DNA from: Carideicomes alvinocaridis
GTDB taxonomy: Bacteria; Pseudomonadota; Alphaproteobacteria; Rhodobacterales; Rhodobacteraceae
Direction: 5' to 3'
Length of the DNA stretch: 64,000 nucleotides
NCBI GenBank assembly: GCA_005473895.2
Contig: SRJI02000007.1
Span: 1 to 64,000 of the forward strand
The position numbers and the translations under genes are program-made. Below are positions 48,218 to 57,036 of this stretch, in pieces; position 1 is the first letter of the stretch, and every line of letters begins with the position of its first letter. A model generated the notes under the pieces. It had not been told where the DNA came from. It did no database searches and saw nothing but the letters and a program-made list of their open reading frames with translations.

Positions 48218-50388
48218 GCCTCGATCTCAAACTCGACGGCCGGAGCGAGGACCGTTTCGGGACGATGGCGCAGGGCCTGCTGGGCACCCCGGCGGACCGG
48301 CCCGAAGGCGTGCTCAAGGTCACCGGCGCGGCCACCTACGCGGCCGAGAACCTGCCGGAGAACTGCGCCTTCGGCATGCTGGTCCGCGCGCCGGGGCAGG
48401 GCAAGGTGACGGCGGTAAACGCGGACGAGGTGCGCGCCATGCCCGGCGTGCTGGCGGTGATCCGTGACGAGCGGATGATCCGCAACGCCGCGCAGGGCAC
48501 CGCCAACGAGGCGCCGGTGCAGGGCGTGGATCACGCCGAATACGTGGGCCAGCCGGTGGCGGTTGTCGTCGCCGAGAGCTTCGAGCAGGCGCGCCACGCG
48601 GCCCAATCGCTGAAGATCACCACCGAGGGCAGCCCCGGCCCGGTCGATCCCGACGCAGTGGAGCCGGAGGGCGAGCCCACGCGCACCGGCGACCTGGACA
48701 GCGCCATGAAGGACGCGGTGCATGCGCTCGACCTGACCTACACCACGCCGTCGCACAGCAGTACGCCGATGGAGCCTCATGCCGCCATCGCCGAATGGGA
48801 CGGCGACCGGGTGAGCGTGCGCGCCTCGCTGCAGATGCTGAAGTACAACCGCAACGAACTGGCCGATTGCCTGGGCATCTCGGCGGAAAACGTGCGCATC
48901 CAGTCGCCCTTCGTGGGCGGCGGCTTCGGCTCCAAGCTGGGCATCACCGCCGAGGCGGTCTCGGCCGCCATCGCCGCGCGCGAGCTTGGCCGTCCGGTGC
49001 GGGTGGTCCAGCATCGCCGCCAGGCCTTCGAGACGGTGACCCGCCGCTCGGAGACGACGCAGCGCATCCGGCTCGCCGCCGATGCCGAGGGGCGGCTTTC
49101 GGGGCTGGGGCACGAGGCCCTTGTCTCAAACTTGCCCGGCGAAACCTTTGCCGAGCCGGTGACCCAGGCCAGCGCCTTTGCCTATGCCGGGGCGCACCGG
49201 GTGATCGGCGAACGGCTGGCGCGGCTGCATCGGCCGGCCGCCGGCTCCGTCCGGGCGCCGGGCGAGGCGGTGGGCGTCACCGCCTTCGAATGCGCGATGG
49301 ACGAGCTGGCGGTGAAGACCGGGCTCGACCCGGTGGAACTGCGCCGGCGCAACATCCCCGACAAGGATCCGTCCAGCGGCAAGCCGTTCTCGTCCCACAT
49401 GCTGGCCGCCGCGCTGGATGACGGGGCAGGGCGCTTCGGCTGGTCCGACCGCGCCCCCGAACCGCGCAGCCGGCGCGAGGGCGAATGGTGGATCGGCAGC
49501 GGCATGGCCGCGGCGTTCCGGGTCAACATCATGATGGAGGCCGAGGCCCGCATCGACCTGACCCCCGACGGCGCCGTGGTCGAGACGGACATGACCGATC
49601 TCGGCACCGGGACCTATGCCATCCTCACCCAGATCGCGGGCGAGGCGCTGGGCCTGCCGGCCGAGAGCGTCACCGTGCGGCTGGGCGATACCGACTTTCC
49701 GCCCGGCTCGGGTTCCGGCGGGTCCTGGGGCTCGGCCACGACGGGCAATGCGGTGTGGCTGGCCGCGCTGGACCTGCGGCGCCAGATCGCCGCGCGCCTG
49801 GACTGCGACGAGGCCGAGCTGACCCTGCGCGACGGCCAAGCCACCTGCGGCAACGTCACCCGCGCGCTGGCCGAAGTGCTGGGCGGGGACGACCTGCGCG
49901 GTCACGGCCACATCACTGCCGGGGATGCGTTCGAGGACGTGGTGCAATCCACCTTCGGCGCGCATTTCGCCGAAGTGGCGGTCAGCGACGTCACCGGGGA
50001 AGTACGGGTGCGCCGGATGCTGGGCAGCTTTGCCGCCGGCCGAATCCTGAACGAGAAGACCGCGCGCTCGCAATGCCATGGCGGCATGACATGGGGCATC
50101 GGCATGGCCCTGACCGAGGAGCTGACGCATGACCGGCGCGACGGCCACATGGTGAACCGCGACCTGGCGGAGTACCACGTGGCGGTGAATGCCGACGTGC
50201 CCCCGCTCGAGGTGCATTTCCTGGAAGAGCTCGATCCCTGGTCCGGGCCGATGCAGTCCAAGGGGCTGGGCGAGCTGGGGATCTGCGGGGCAGGGGCCGC
50301 GGTGCTGAACGCGGTCTACCATGCCTGCGGCGTGCGGATCCGAGACATGCCGGCCACGCCCGACAAGGTGCTGGCCGGTCTGGAATGA
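48214..50388 (+). CDS. Molybdenum hydroxylase large subunit (PaoC-like)
   Basis: The large subunit binds the molybdenum cofactor and the substrate. The product is 724 residues, like PaoC. Motifs: [11 protein letters not shown] (about 230), [13 protein letters not shown] (about 348), [14 protein letters not shown] (about 500), and the catalytic Glu in [11 protein letters not shown] near the end. The CO dehydrogenase signature AYxCSFR is absent. The likely reaction is oxidation of an aldehyde or hydroxylation of an aromatic N-heterocycle. No XdhC/PaoD-type cofactor chaperone gene is adjacent. It is convergent with the HpaI gene, but the relation to the catabolic island is only positional. Confidence 0.88.
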   Translation: MSLDLKLDGRSEDRFGTMAQGLLGTPADRPEGVLKVTGAATYAAENLPENCAFGMLVRAPGQGKVTAVNADEVRAMPGVLAVIRDERMIRNAAQGTANEAPVQGVDHAEYVGQPVAVVVAESFEQARHAAQSLKITTEGSPGPVDPDAVEPEGEPTRTGDLDSAMKDAVHALDLTYTTPSHSSTPMEPHAAIAEWDGDRVSVRASLQMLKYNRNELADCLGISAENVRIQSPFVGGGFGSKLGITAEAVSAAIAARELGRPVRVVQHRRQAFETVTRRSETTQRIRLAADAEGRLSGLGHEALVSNLPGETFAEPVTQASAFAYAGAHRVIGERLARLHRPAAGSVRAPGEAVGVTAFECAMDELAVKTGLDPVELRRRNIPDKDPSSGKPFSSHMLAAALDDGAGRFGWSDRAPEPRSRREGEWWIGSGMAAAFRVNIMMEAEARIDLTPDGAVVETDMTDLGTGTYAILTQIAGEALGLPAESVTVRLGDTDFPPGSGSGGSWGSATTGNAVWLAALDLRRQIAARLDCDEAELTLRDGQATCGNVTRALAEVLGGDDLRGHGHITAGDAFEDVVQSTFGAHFAEVAVSDVTGEVRVRRMLGSFAAGRILNEKTARSQCHGGMTWGIGMALTEELTHDRRDGHMVNRDLAEYHVAVNADVPPLEVHFLEELDPWSGPMQSKGLGELGICGAGAAVLNAVYHACGVRIRDMPATPDKVLAGLE

Positions 50389-50441
50389 TCTGAGAGGAAA
50401 GGACAGGGGGCGTCAGTGTGGCGCCCGCTGCTGGTCATGAA

Positions 50442-50471
50442 GGGCGGCCGGTCCGGAAGGGACGGCCGCCC
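50442..50471. terminator. Hairpin between convergent oxidoreductase and catabolic operons
   Basis: A 9-base stem, GGGCGGCCG (50442-50450) with CGGCCGCCC (50463-50471), and a 12-base loop, centred between the stops of the convergent genes at 50388 and 50476. No marked T-run on either strand. Confidence 0.5.
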
Positions 50472-50475
50472 GACC

Positions 50476-51240
50476 TTAGTTCTGAACGTCCGACAGAACC
50501 TTTTTGGCGGCGCCCATGAGCAGGCCCGTATCCACCGCCGCGGCGACAAAGCGGTAACCCCACTCGCGGTAGCGCTTTGCATCCGTCGCGTTGGTCGCGA
50601 GGATGCCGGGCGCCTTGCCGGTCGCGGCGATGCGCCTTGCGGCGTCGGCCAGCACCTTCTGCATCGGCTCCGCCCCCGGGTTGCCGAGATGACCCAGCGA
50701 GGCCGAAAGGTCGGAGGGTCCGATGAACACCCCGTCCACGCCGGGCACTGCCGCGATCTCTTCCAGCCTGTCGAGCGCGGCGCCGGTCTCGATCTGCACC
50801 AGCAGGCAGACCTCGTCGTTGGCGGTGGTCAGGTAATCCGCGGCGGTGCCGAAGCGGCTGGCCCGGGTGGAGCCGGCCACGCCACGGATGCCGTGGGGCG
50901 GGTACCTGGTGGCGGCGACGGCGGCCTCGGCCTCTTCCGGGGTCTGGACGAAGGGAACCAGCAGGGTCTGCGCGCCGATATCCAGCAGCCGCTTGATCAG
51001 AACCTTGTCGTTCCAGGCCGGGCGCGCGACGCAGGCGGCGGAGCCCACGGCGGCGGCCTGCAGCAGCGGCTGAAGCGAGGCGACCTCGACCGGGGCATGT
51101 TCCGTGTCGAAGAGCAGCCAGTCGAAGCCCACGAGGGACAGCGCCTCGGCCGCGACCGGGCTGCCGAGGCTCATCCACAGCCCGTGCTGCACCTCGCCGG
51201 CCAGCAGCCGGCGCTTGAAGTCGTTGACCGGCGCCGCCAT
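50476..51240 (-). CDS. HpcH/HpaI family aldolase
   Basis: HpaI splits 4-hydroxy-2-oxo-acids (in the homoprotocatechuate route, to pyruvate and succinate semialdehyde). The product is 254 residues. Key residues are present: FDTEHAPVE with the catalytic His, RPAWND with the conserved Arg, LLVPFVQTPEEA, QIETGAALD and IGPSDLSASLG with the metal-binding Glu and Asp. The start overlaps the hydratase gene by ATGA. As the last enzyme of the operon it is expected to yield pyruvate and an aldehyde from the ring-cleavage product. Confidence 0.88.
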   Translation of the reverse strand: MAAPVNDFKRRLLAGEVQHGLWMSLGSPVAAEALSLVGFDWLLFDTEHAPVEVASLQPLLQAAAVGSAACVARPAWNDKVLIKRLLDIGAQTLLVPFVQTPEEAEAAVAATRYPPHGIRGVAGSTRASRFGTAADYLTTANDEVCLLVQIETGAALDRLEEIAAVPGVDGVFIGPSDLSASLGHLGNPGAEPMQKVLADAARRIAATGKAPGILATNATDAKRYREWGYRFVAAAVDTGLLMGAAKKVLSDVQN

Positions 51241-52022
51241 CAGACGAACCTCACCGCGACCGAGCCGAGAGGCCCGAAATCGGCATGCAGCGTGTCGCCC
51301 TTCTCGGCCCAGACCGGGCGGGTGAAGGAGCCAGACAGCACCATGTGGCCCGGCTCCATCGACTTGCCGAAGGTGCCCAGCTTGTTGGCGAGCCACGCGA
51401 CCGCCATTGCGGGATGGCCCAGCACGCCGGCGGCGATGCCCGTCTCCTCGATCCCGGCATTGCGGTAGAAGATCGCGCCAACCCACCGCAGGTCGACCTC
51501 GTCGGGGCGGACCGGGCGGCCGCCCAGCACCGTGCCCGCCGCGGCGCCGTTATCCGCCACGGTGTCGAAGATGCGCCGCGGCTCGGTCACCCGGGCATCG
51601 ATGATCTCGATCGAGGGGACGACCCATTCGGTGGCGCGCATCACGTCGACCAGGCCCACGCCCGGACCCTTGAGCGGTTCCTTCAGGATGAAGGTCAGCT
51701 CGGGCTCCACCCGCGGCACGCAGAAGCTGTCGAAGGGCACCTCGGCGCCATCGGCCAGCACCAGGTCGTCGAACATGTAGCCGTAATCCGGCTCGTCGAT
51801 CTTGGAGGCGGCCTGCATCGCCTTGGAGGTCAGTCCGACCTTGTGGCCCACGACGCGGCGGCCCTCGGCGATCTTGGCATCCGCCACCATGGAGGAAATG
51901 GCGTAGCTGTCCTCGATCTCGATATCGGGAAACATCTCGGAGGGGCGACGGCCCTGGACCTTGGTGCGGTGGCTTTCGAGCAGCGAGGCGACGGCCTCGC
52001 GGCGCTGATCGTCTGTAAGCAT
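51240..52022 (-). CDS. 2-oxo-hept-4-ene-1,7-dioate hydratase type enzyme (HpaH family)
   Basis: HpaH/MhpD-type hydratases add water to 2-oxo-4-enoates to give the aldolase substrate. The product is 260 residues with VGHKVGLTSKAMQ (about 56-68), GYMFDDLVLADG, and the metal-binding carboxylates in RVEPELTFIL (about 103-112), then SIEIIDAR. These match HpaH better than plain 2-oxopent-4-enoate hydratase, but substrate specificity cannot be settled by eye. It lies 8 bases after the stop of the dehydrogenase gene and overlaps the aldolase gene. Confidence 0.88.
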   Translation of the reverse strand: MLTDDQRREAVASLLESHRTKVQGRRPSEMFPDIEIEDSYAISSMVADAKIAEGRRVVGHKVGLTSKAMQAASKIDEPDYGYMFDDLVLADGAEVPFDSFCVPRVEPELTFILKEPLKGPGVGLVDVMRATEWVVPSIEIIDARVTEPRRIFDTVADNGAAAGTVLGGRPVRPDEVDLRWVGAIFYRNAGIEETGIAAGVLGHPAMAVAWLANKLGTFGKSMEPGHMVLSGSFTRPVWAEKGDTLHADFGPLGSVAVRFV

Positions 52023-52030
52023 TGTGGGCC

Positions 52031-53485
52031 TCAGAGTTTGATGCAGACGTTGCGGAGCTCGGAATAGAACTCCATCGAATGGACGCCGCCCTCGCGGCCG
52101 ATGCCGCTGGACTTGGAGCCGCCGAAGGGCGTGCGCAGGTCCCGCAGGAACCAGCAATTCACCCAGGTGATCCCGACCTCGACCTCGCCGGCGACGCGGT
52201 GGGCGCGGGCAAGATCGGTGGTCCAGATCGACGTGGCCAGACCGTAGGGGGAATTGTTGGCCAGCGCCACCGCTTCCTCCTCGGTGTCGAAGGGCTGGAG
52301 ATGGGTGCAAGGGCCGAAGATCTCGTCGGTCACCACGGGCGAGGTCTCGGGCAGGCCGGTCCAGACCGTGGGCTCCACCCAGTAGCCGCCGTCATAGCCC
52401 TGCATCTGCGGCGCGCCGCCGCCGGCGAGGACCTGCGCCCCCTCGGTGCGGGCCTTGTCGTAGTAGGACAGCACCTTTTCCCGGTGCTCGGCCGAGATCA
52501 CGGGGCCCATGGTCGTCGAGTCCTCGAACGGATCGCCGAAACGGTAGCTGCGCGCCTTGGCGGCCAGCCCCTCGGCCACGCGGTCGAAGATGCCGCGCTG
52601 CACGTAGATCCGTTCGGTGCCCAGGCAGACCTGGCCGGTATTGGCAAAGCAGGCGCGGCCGATCCCCTCCATCGTCTTGTCGAAATCGGCATCGTCGAAG
52701 ATGATCCCCGGGTTCTTGCCCCCCAGCTCCAGCGAGACCGGGCGCACGCCGTTGGCGGCGGCCTTCATGATCGCCTCGCCGGTGCGGGTCTCGCCGGTGA
52801 AGGTGATGCCGTCCACGTCCGGATGGCTGGTCAGGAATTCGCCGGCGCAGCCCGGGCCGCGGCCGTGGACCACGTTGTAGACGCCGGCGGGGATGCCGAC
52901 CTCGTTCATCACCTCGCCCAGAAGCGTCGCAGTGGCCGGGGTCTCCTCGGAGGGTTTCACCACTACAGTGTTGCCGCAGGCCAGCGCCGGCGCGACCTTC
53001 CAGGTCATCAGCAGCAGCGGCAGGTTCCACGGGCAGACCACGGCGATCACCCCGCGCGGGCCGCGCACCGCGTAGTTCAGCGCCCCGGCCCCGTCGGGCG
53101 TGGGCTGGGCAAAGCTCTCGGTGCCGAGGGTCGCGACCTGGTCGGCGAAGACGTCGAAATTGGCCGCGCCGCGCGGAATGTCGATATGGCTTGCCAGCGA
53201 GCGCGGTTTGCCGGTGTCGTGGATCTCGGCCTCGAGGAATTCGTCGAAGCGGGCGTTGATGCCCTGCGACAGCTTGCGCAGCAGCGCGATGCGCTCGGGC
53301 ACGCTCATTCGGCCCCAGGGCCCGCGGAGGGCCTGGCGGGCGGCGCCAACGGCCGCATCCACCTGCTCGCGATCGGCCGCGCGCACCTCGCCGATCACCT
53401 CGCCCGTGGTGGGGAAATGATTGCCGAAGGCGTCGCCCCGGCCTGCCACGAAGGCGCCGTCGATGAAGTTCTGGAAATTGCTCAC
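52031..53485 (-). CDS. Semialdehyde dehydrogenase of meta-cleavage type (HpaE/XylG-like)
   Basis: An NAD-dependent aldehyde dehydrogenase that oxidises a ring-fission semialdehyde. The product is 484 residues from a GTG (VSNFQNFIDGAFV) overlapping the aldolase-class-II gene stop. Catalytic residues are seen: VVCPWNLPLLL, ETPATATLLGE, Glu in LELGGKNP and Cys in NTGQVCLGTERIYV. The FDTEEEAVALANNSPYGLATSIWT and FGGSKSSGIGREGG parts are those of the 2-hydroxymuconate/5-carboxymethyl-2-hydroxymuconate semialdehyde dehydrogenases. Confidence 0.9.
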   Translation of the reverse strand: MSNFQNFIDGAFVAGRGDAFGNHFPTTGEVIGEVRAADREQVDAAVGAARQALRGPWGRMSVPERIALLRKLSQGINARFDEFLEAEIHDTGKPRSLASHIDIPRGAANFDVFADQVATLGTESFAQPTPDGAGALNYAVRGPRGVIAVVCPWNLPLLLMTWKVAPALACGNTVVVKPSEETPATATLLGEVMNEVGIPAGVYNVVHGRGPGCAGEFLTSHPDVDGITFTGETRTGEAIMKAAANGVRPVSLELGGKNPGIIFDDADFDKTMEGIGRACFANTGQVCLGTERIYVQRGIFDRVAEGLAAKARSYRFGDPFEDSTTMGPVISAEHREKVLSYYDKARTEGAQVLAGGGAPQMQGYDGGYWVEPTVWTGLPETSPVVTDEIFGPCTHLQPFDTEEEAVALANNSPYGLATSIWTTDLARAHRVAGEVEVGITWVNCWFLRDLRTPFGGSKSSGIGREGGVHSMEFYSELRNVCIKL

Positions 53486-54174
53486 TTGGTCGTCCCCTTG
53501 TTCCCGACGTCCCGTTCCGGGTCGCCGTCGGTCATGTGGTCCCACATGCGTTCCACGATTCCGCCCGCCCGGGTCGCGCGCTTTTGCGCCACGTCGAGCG
53601 GGATGATCCCCGCCTCGGCCAGCCCCGCCGCCCGGGCGGCCAGCTCGATCCGGCAGGCATCGTCCAGGTAGAAGGCCAGCATCGTCGCCTCCTCCAGCGA
53701 GGCGCCCGCCACGATCGCACCGTTGCCCTTCATGATCAGGCCCGCGCTGTCGCCCATCGCGGCGAAGGCGCCGTCAGCCAGCGCGTCGTCGCGCACCAGC
53801 TGGACGTCCTCCCACAGCCCGGCGCCGGGGTGGAAGTAGGTGCCGAAGCCGTGGCGCATCCGAGGCACCTGGTTCAGCGCGCCGAGCGCCATGACGCTGG
53901 GCCCCATGAAGCGCACGACGCCCCCGGCCTCGGGGCGCGCGGCGTAGATCCGCTGGTGCAGGCGCACTTCGCCCAGCACGCCCTCGGGCAGGGGGCCGGA
54001 GACCGGCACCTCGATGCAGGGCTCGCCCGGCTGCACCAGGCCCATGGGTTTCGAGGGGCAGACCAGGAAGCGGTCGGCGTCGATCCGGGCCGAGCAATGG
54101 CCATAGGCATGGACCAGCCCGGCCCGCGCCACGGCCCGCGCGGCCATTCTTACCGTCGCTGCAAGATCGGTCAT
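53482..54174 (-). CDS. Class II aldolase/adducin family protein lacking the zinc ligands
   Basis: The 230-residue product has the adducin/aldolase-II fold pattern: VARAGLVHAYGHCSARIDADRFLVCPS in overlapping segments, then HQRIYAARPEAGGVV and GAIVAGASLEEATMLAFYLDDA. The metal site is changed. Where zinc enzymes have HTH or HxH after VV the sequence reads VVRFMGPSVMA, and the NHG motif is replaced by KGNG. Two His remain in RHGFGTYFHPG. The family includes aldolases and aromatic-acid decarboxylases, so a decarboxylase or isomerase-type step is conceivable, which would fill a gap in the pathway. Both ends overlap neighbouring genes by 4 bases. Confidence 0.7.
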   Translation of the reverse strand: MTDLAATVRMAARAVARAGLVHAYGHCSARIDADRFLVCPSKPMGLVQPGEPCIEVPVSGPLPEGVLGEVRLHQRIYAARPEAGGVVRFMGPSVMALGALNQVPRMRHGFGTYFHPGAGLWEDVQLVRDDALADGAFAAMGDSAGLIMKGNGAIVAGASLEEATMLAFYLDDACRIELAARAAGLAEAGIIPLDVAQKRATRAGGIVERMWDHMTDGDPERDVGNKGTTK

Positions 54175-55040
54175 GACGAGCCGCCGTCCCCGAAGGCCGC
54201 GATGCGCGGGGCCGAGCCCCATTTGCAGAAGCCCTTGGGCTCGAAATGGAACTGGCGGTCGCGCCACAGCGGCTCGTCATGGATTTCGCGCACGCCGGTG
54301 GAGTATTCGTAGGTCATCCCGTCCGGCCCGGTGAAATACAGGAACTCCGCCGAAGAGGTCGGGTGCCGGCCGGGCCCGAAGGTGATGTTCACCTGGTTGT
54401 CCCGGACGAAGTTGAAGCTGCGCTGGATGTCGTCCGTGCCGCCCACCTGGTGGTTGATGTGCTGGATCCCGGACTTGTGGAACGGAAACAGCGCAATGGA
54501 ATGGTGGATGGTGCCCAGCCGCATCAGCGGAGCGTCCCCGATCCGGTCGCTGACCCGGGCGTTGCAGACCTGGGTCCAGAACGCCTCGTCCCGGGCGGGG
54601 TCGGTGGTGCAGAGCCCGACATGGGAAAACCCGGTGATCCCGGCATCGCGGGTGCCGTGGTAGCGCTGGCCGGTGGTCTCGGGGCGCACCACGAACTCGA
54701 TCGCGTTGCCGGTCGGGTCGCGGAAGCGGATGAATTCGCGCACCAGCCGCGCCTCGCATTCCTCGCGGCTGCCGTAATGCACGGGCGTGCCGAGCGATTC
54801 CAGCGTCGCGGCGACGTTCTGCAGATCCGCGCCGCCGCCCAGTTCGAAGGCGGCGATCTGGTCTTCCGGGTCGCCCTCGAAATAGCACAGGGTATGCGCC
54901 CGCTCGTCGGACTTGAAATAGGTGCTGCCCGGGCGGCGCTCGGCCACTTCGAGCCCGAGGATGTTGGTGGCGAACCACTCCGCCCCCGCCAGGTCGCGGG
55001 TGCCGAGGCGGCAATACACGACGTCCTTCAACTCGATCAT
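54171..55040 (-). CDS. Extradiol ring-cleavage dioxygenase, VOC (type I) family
   Basis: Type I extradiol dioxygenases open catechol-type rings next to the hydroxyl groups, using Fe(II). The product is 289 residues of two VOC modules. The metal triad sits in the C-terminal module: His in GFSHVGLCTTD (about 147), His in GIQHINHQVGG (about 199-202), and Glu in MTYEYSTGV (about 252). RYHGTRDAGITG between the modules is also present in the adjacent paralogue. The order dioxygenase, dehydrogenase, hydratase, aldolase supports a meta-cleavage route. Substrate is unknown. Confidence 0.85.
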   Translation of the reverse strand: MIELKDVVYCRLGTRDLAGAEWFATNILGLEVAERRPGSTYFKSDERAHTLCYFEGDPEDQIAAFELGGGADLQNVAATLESLGTPVHYGSREECEARLVREFIRFRDPTGNAIEFVVRPETTGQRYHGTRDAGITGFSHVGLCTTDPARDEAFWTQVCNARVSDRIGDAPLMRLGTIHHSIALFPFHKSGIQHINHQVGGTDDIQRSFNFVRDNQVNITFGPGRHPTSSAEFLYFTGPDGMTYEYSTGVREIHDEPLWRDRQFHFEPKGFCKWGSAPRIAAFGDGGSS

Positions 55041-55903
55041 GACGCATCTCCTCCGAGGAATTCGGGTTGCTCGGTGACAGAGCCCCACATGCCGTGGCTG
55101 GCGGCGCTGTCGGCGAATTGCCGCGGCCCGCGGGCCTGCAGCTCCGGTCCCTTGTCCAGTTCGGTCACGTAGCTCATCAGCAGGCCGCCCGGCGCGCGGG
55201 TGGTGACGTAGATCCCGCCCGAGGCCGCCTGCCGGTCCGGGCCGGCGACGATGGGCAGCTGGGATTTCTGCAGATGGTACCAGTTCCGCATCAGGCTGTC
55301 CTTGCCGTCGACTTCCCAGACCGCGCCCAGCAGGCCGTCGCGGGCGGAGGGGTAGAGCGCGACGCGGTGATGCGCCTCGTCCAGGGCAAGGTAGCAGGTG
55401 TCGCCGGCCCAGTCCGCGACACGCAGGCCCAGCCCCTCGGTCCAGAAGCGTTCGTTGGCCGGCAGGTCGGTGCAGGCCAGCTGAACCGCGGCCAGGTCGG
55501 TGATGCCGGCGTCACGCGGCCCGTGATAGCGCCAGCCGGATTCCAGCGGGCGCCAGACGATTTCGACGATCACGCCGTTGGGGGCGCGAACGGCGAGCAC
55601 CGCCTTGCACTGCCGCGCCGCGGCCTGTTCGTCGCTCAGCCGCTGGGGCGCGTGGCCCGCGGCGGTGAGCTGCTGCTCCACCTCGTCCAGGTCCGTCGCG
55701 CGGCCGACGGTCAGCGCCACGGCCTCCTCGGTGCCGCCCTCGGCCAGGAACAGGGAATAGTTCCGCCAGTCGGAGCGGAAGGTGGCGAAATCGTCACCGG
55801 CCTCGGCGGGCTGCAGGCCGAAGACCTCGGCGGCGAAGCGGCGCGATTCGTCCAGCGTCTCGACGCCGACGCGCAGGTATCGCAGGTCACGGTAGCTGGG
55901 CAT
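55037..55903 (-). CDS. VOC-family paralogue of the dioxygenase, metal triad lost
   Basis: The 288-residue product has the same two-module layout as the next gene and shares a W/RYHGPRDAGIT-type junction, an ALYP/ALFP strand and the overall length. The three metal ligands are replaced: FSHVG becomes LAAVQ, IQHINH becomes LLGAVW, and YEYSTG becomes LMSYVT. It is therefore probably not a dioxygenase by itself; it could be a structural partner, a regulator of the active enzyme, or act on another step. Its start (MPSYRDLRYLRVG) lies 54 bases after the TRAP receptor gene, and it overlaps the active dioxygenase gene. Confidence 0.8.
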   Translation of the reverse strand: MPSYRDLRYLRVGVETLDESRRFAAEVFGLQPAEAGDDFATFRSDWRNYSLFLAEGGTEEAVALTVGRATDLDEVEQQLTAAGHAPQRLSDEQAAARQCKAVLAVRAPNGVIVEIVWRPLESGWRYHGPRDAGITDLAAVQLACTDLPANERFWTEGLGLRVADWAGDTCYLALDEAHHRVALYPSARDGLLGAVWEVDGKDSLMRNWYHLQKSQLPIVAGPDRQAASGGIYVTTRAPGGLLMSYVTELDKGPELQARGPRQFADSAASHGMWGSVTEQPEFLGGDAS

Positions 55904-55957
55904 GATCGTCCTTCCTGGCGGCGAGCGGCCCCCTGGCCGCCCGCGCACCGTTCCTGA

Positions 55958-56926
55958 TCAGAGACCTTCGGCCTCGTCCTCGAGTTGCTTGAGCATCGGC
56001 GCCTTTTCGCGCCACTCGGCGTACCAGTCGTCGATGGAGCTGCCGAACCAGTCGCGGCCGACCTCGGTCACCGTCACGTCGGTGCCCTCGAGCTTTTCGC
56101 GGTAATCGGCGTCGATCTCGGCATAGCCGGCGACCAGGTCGTCAAGCTGTTCGGCGAAGACGTCGGAGACAACCTTGCGGTCCTCCTCGGACATGCCGGC
56201 CCATTTCCGGCCCGAGGCGATCGCGGCCATCGGGAACATCATGTGGTCGGAGATGATGACGGATTGCGCGTGGTCGTAGTACTTGGAGTTCCACGTCCCC
56301 TCGACGTCGATCTGCATGCCGTCCACCTGGCCGTTGGCAAAGGCGTCGTAGAGCGCCGGCAGCGGCATCGGGGTCGGCGCGGCGCCGACATGTTCCCAGA
56401 AGGCGAGCTCGGGCTTGAAGGGGATGGTCCGGATCTTGAGGCCCTGGAGATCCTCGGCCTTTTCCACCTTGTCGGCGGTGACGATCATGCGCATCCCCGC
56501 CATGCCCCAGCCGAGGCCGACGAGGCCGAAATCGGCCATGCCGTCCAGCAGTTCCTGCGCGGTGTCGCCCTTGAGCAGCTCGCGCGCCCCGGCCACGTCG
56601 TCGACGATGTAGGGGGCGAGGAAGATGCCGTAATTCGGGTCGCGGTTGGCGAATTCACCCAGCGTGAAGAAGGCGAAGTCCATCGCCCCGGTCTGCAGCT
56701 GCTGCAGCATCTGCGCCTCGTTGCCCAGCTGGCCCGAGGGGAAGACGAGGATGTCCACGCGGCCATCGGTCTTTTCGCGGATCTCGTCCGCCGCCTCGTT
56801 GGCCGTCACCGTCCACTGGTGGGGCGGCGGGGTGATGAGGCCCATGCGGTATTCCTCGGCACTCGCGGTCAGTGCCGTCGTCGCCAGTGCAAGCGCCGTC
56901 AACCCGATAAGGGGCGTGTGTTTCAT
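55958..56926 (-). CDS. TRAP transporter substrate-binding protein DctP
   Basis: A periplasmic receptor that delivers an organic acid to a TRAP membrane complex. The product is 322 residues with a signal peptide (MKHTPLIGLTALALATTALTASA). DctP features: FPSGQLGNEAQMLQQLQTGAMDFAF (in overlapping parts, about 62-86), GLKIRTIPFKPELAFWEHVGA with the carboxylate-binding Arg (about 164), and NGQVDGMQIDV. Its membrane subunits are not next to it but in the separate dctQM operon at 57957-59800, controlled by the same operator. It leads the operon with the ring-cleavage genes. Confidence 0.92.
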   Translation of the reverse strand: MKHTPLIGLTALALATTALTASAEEYRMGLITPPPHQWTVTANEAADEIREKTDGRVDILVFPSGQLGNEAQMLQQLQTGAMDFAFFTLGEFANRDPNYGIFLAPYIVDDVAGARELLKGDTAQELLDGMADFGLVGLGWGMAGMRMIVTADKVEKAEDLQGLKIRTIPFKPELAFWEHVGAAPTPMPLPALYDAFANGQVDGMQIDVEGTWNSKYYDHAQSVIISDHMMFPMAAIASGRKWAGMSEEDRKVVSDVFAEQLDDLVAGYAEIDADYREKLEGTDVTVTEVGRDWFGSSIDDWYAEWREKAPMLKQLEDEAEGL

Positions 56927-56980
56927 GTCGTCCTCCCTGATGTCGCCGAGCGCACCCGGCCCTCTCTGCTGAGCGCAGTA

Positions 56981-57024
56981 AATATCGATATTATCTTGGG
57001 CGCAATCGGAAAATCGATATTATC
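56981..57024. promoter_or_regulatory. Composite operator 1 of the GntR regulator (dctP-catabolic operon)
   Basis: The perfect palindrome AATATCGATATT (56981-56992) and a second element containing ATCGAT (57013-57018) have centres 29 bp apart. The second sits in CAATCGGAAAATCGATATTA, identical to the copy upstream of the regulator gene. It lies 55-100 bases before the dctP start on the minus strand, a position suited to repression. Confidence 0.75.
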
Positions 57025-57036
57025 CGGTGCAATCCC

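Noticed and set aside
46728-50388. Carbon monoxide dehydrogenase (coxSML)
   Set aside because: The large subunit lacks the AYxCSFR active-site loop and the FAD subunit has a PaoB-like cysteine insertion; an aldehyde-oxidoreductase type fits better.
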